Shown: one piece after another, positions 12,857-13,165 of the stretch
How the letters are laid out: the number at the start of each line of letters is the position of its first letter
Numbering within the stretch: position 1 is the first letter of the stretch
Source of the DNA: an uncultured Candidatus Melainabacteria bacterium
Lineage (GTDB): Bacteria > Cyanobacteriota > Vampirovibrionia > Gastranaerophilales > Gastranaerophilaceae
DNA: 13,165 nt
Assembly (NCBI GenBank): GCA_937891325.1
Contig: CALAFU010000293.1
Coordinates: forward strand, 1 to 13,165
Reading direction: 5' to 3'
Position numbers and translations under genes: made by a program
Notes under the pieces: generated by a model
What the model was told of the DNA's origin: nothing
Database searches by the model: none
Seen by the model: the letters and a program-made list of their open reading frames with translations, nothing else

Positions 12857-13165
12857 TTTCAACTATCCTTTTTTGAATTTCCTCAATGATATTATATGGA
12901 GTTTTTCCGTCTGTGTCAATAATTACGCTTGCTTTTTCGTAATTGTATGCCCTTTTTGAGAGTATTTCTGAAACCTTTTCTACACCAAATCCTTGTTGTA
13001 AAAGAGGTCTGTGAGTTTCAGTTTTAATTCTATCAAACAGTGATTGCGCAGTGGCTCTTAGATAAATAGTTTTTCCATTTTTATTAAGTATTTCGCGATT
13101 TTCTTCACGCCCAAAAGCACCACCGCCAAGAGAGATTATTTGATTATCGCTTTCGCAAAGTTTCT
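12849..13165 (-). CDS. aroK: Shikimate kinase, C-terminal part (cut by the window edge)
   Basis: Phosphorylates shikimate with ATP at the 3-hydroxyl, the fifth step of the shikimate pathway. Only the last 104 residues are in the window; the N-terminal P-loop lies beyond the edge. The visible part contains the shikimate-binding SLGGGAF (residues 11-17 of the visible part), the strand KTIYLRA, and the lid region with RPLL (52-55) including its ATP-contacting Arg, followed by R71 in SKRAYNYEKA near the adenine site. It ends ...KRIVENA, and its stop codon overlaps the aroB start (ATGCCTAA), so aroK precedes aroB in one operon. A bifunctional or fused form cannot be judged from this part. Confidence 0.9.
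   Translation of the reverse strand, partial: KLCESDNQIISLGGGAFGREENREILNKNGKTIYLRATAQSLFDRIKTETHRPLLQQGFGVEKVSEILSKRAYNYEKASVIIDTDGKTPYNIIEEIQKRIVENA

Overview
The window looks like a chromosomal segment of an AT-rich, motile or surface-active bacterium. The best guess is a non-photosynthetic relative of Cyanobacteria (Gastranaerophilales/Melainabacteria group). The reasons are the 'FTLAETLIVMGIIGVVAALT' type prepilin N-terminus, a style very common in that group, the mix of type IV pilus and flagellar genes, the split-type glycine decarboxylase, and intergenic spaces full of short inverted repeats. This is inference from protein style. A low-GC Firmicute or another gut lineage is not excluded.

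Layout. (1) 1-1217: the tail of a ribosomal protein (spc-type) operon, rplF then rplR. The spacers hold several hairpins, and a very strong terminator sits directly after rplR, where rpsE would normally follow. (2) 1218-1443: intergenic repeats, including an unusually elaborate multi-stem copy. (3) 1444-4245, minus strand: a compact gcvT-gcvH-gcvPA operon of the glycine cleavage system with its own promoter. The partner gene gcvPB is not in the window. (4) 4299-6170, plus strand, divergent from gcv: pilT (type IV pilus retraction ATPase) overlapping recO (recombination mediator). (5) 6171-6956: a 786-base gene-free stretch packed with REP-like inverted repeats, a long CTTA-rich imperfect hairpin, a bidirectional terminator-like hairpin, a possible gene remnant and a perfect 15-bp inverted repeat next to the following promoter. 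(6) 6957-7757: a single pilin-like gene with its own promoter and terminator. (7) 7779-9794: a GAF-GGDEF-HD-GYP cyclic-di-GMP enzyme, also monocistronic, with strikingly uniform leucine codons. (8) 9859-11822: monocistronic fliD (flagellar cap). Its likely terminator lies inside the 3' end of the convergent aroB. (9) 11771-13165, minus strand: aroK (partial) and aroB of the shikimate pathway, overlapping by 8 bases.

Functional picture. Housekeeping genes (ribosome, one-carbon/glycine metabolism, recombination repair, aromatic amino acid synthesis) flank a surface-behaviour block: pilT, a pilin-like protein, a c-di-GMP enzyme and fliD. Cyclic-di-GMP commonly controls the choice between pili, flagella and sessile life, so the clustering is suggestive. 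Each of these genes has its own signals, so co-regulation is not shown.

The most interesting non-coding signal is a family of about 30-base REP-like hairpins. Most occur as inverted pairs, with compensatory base changes between copies. One copy lies inside the ribosomal protein operon, and one carries a roughly 80-base structured expansion in place of its 5-base loop. No transposase, CRISPR array, tRNA or rRNA was found. No clearly new protein system is visible.
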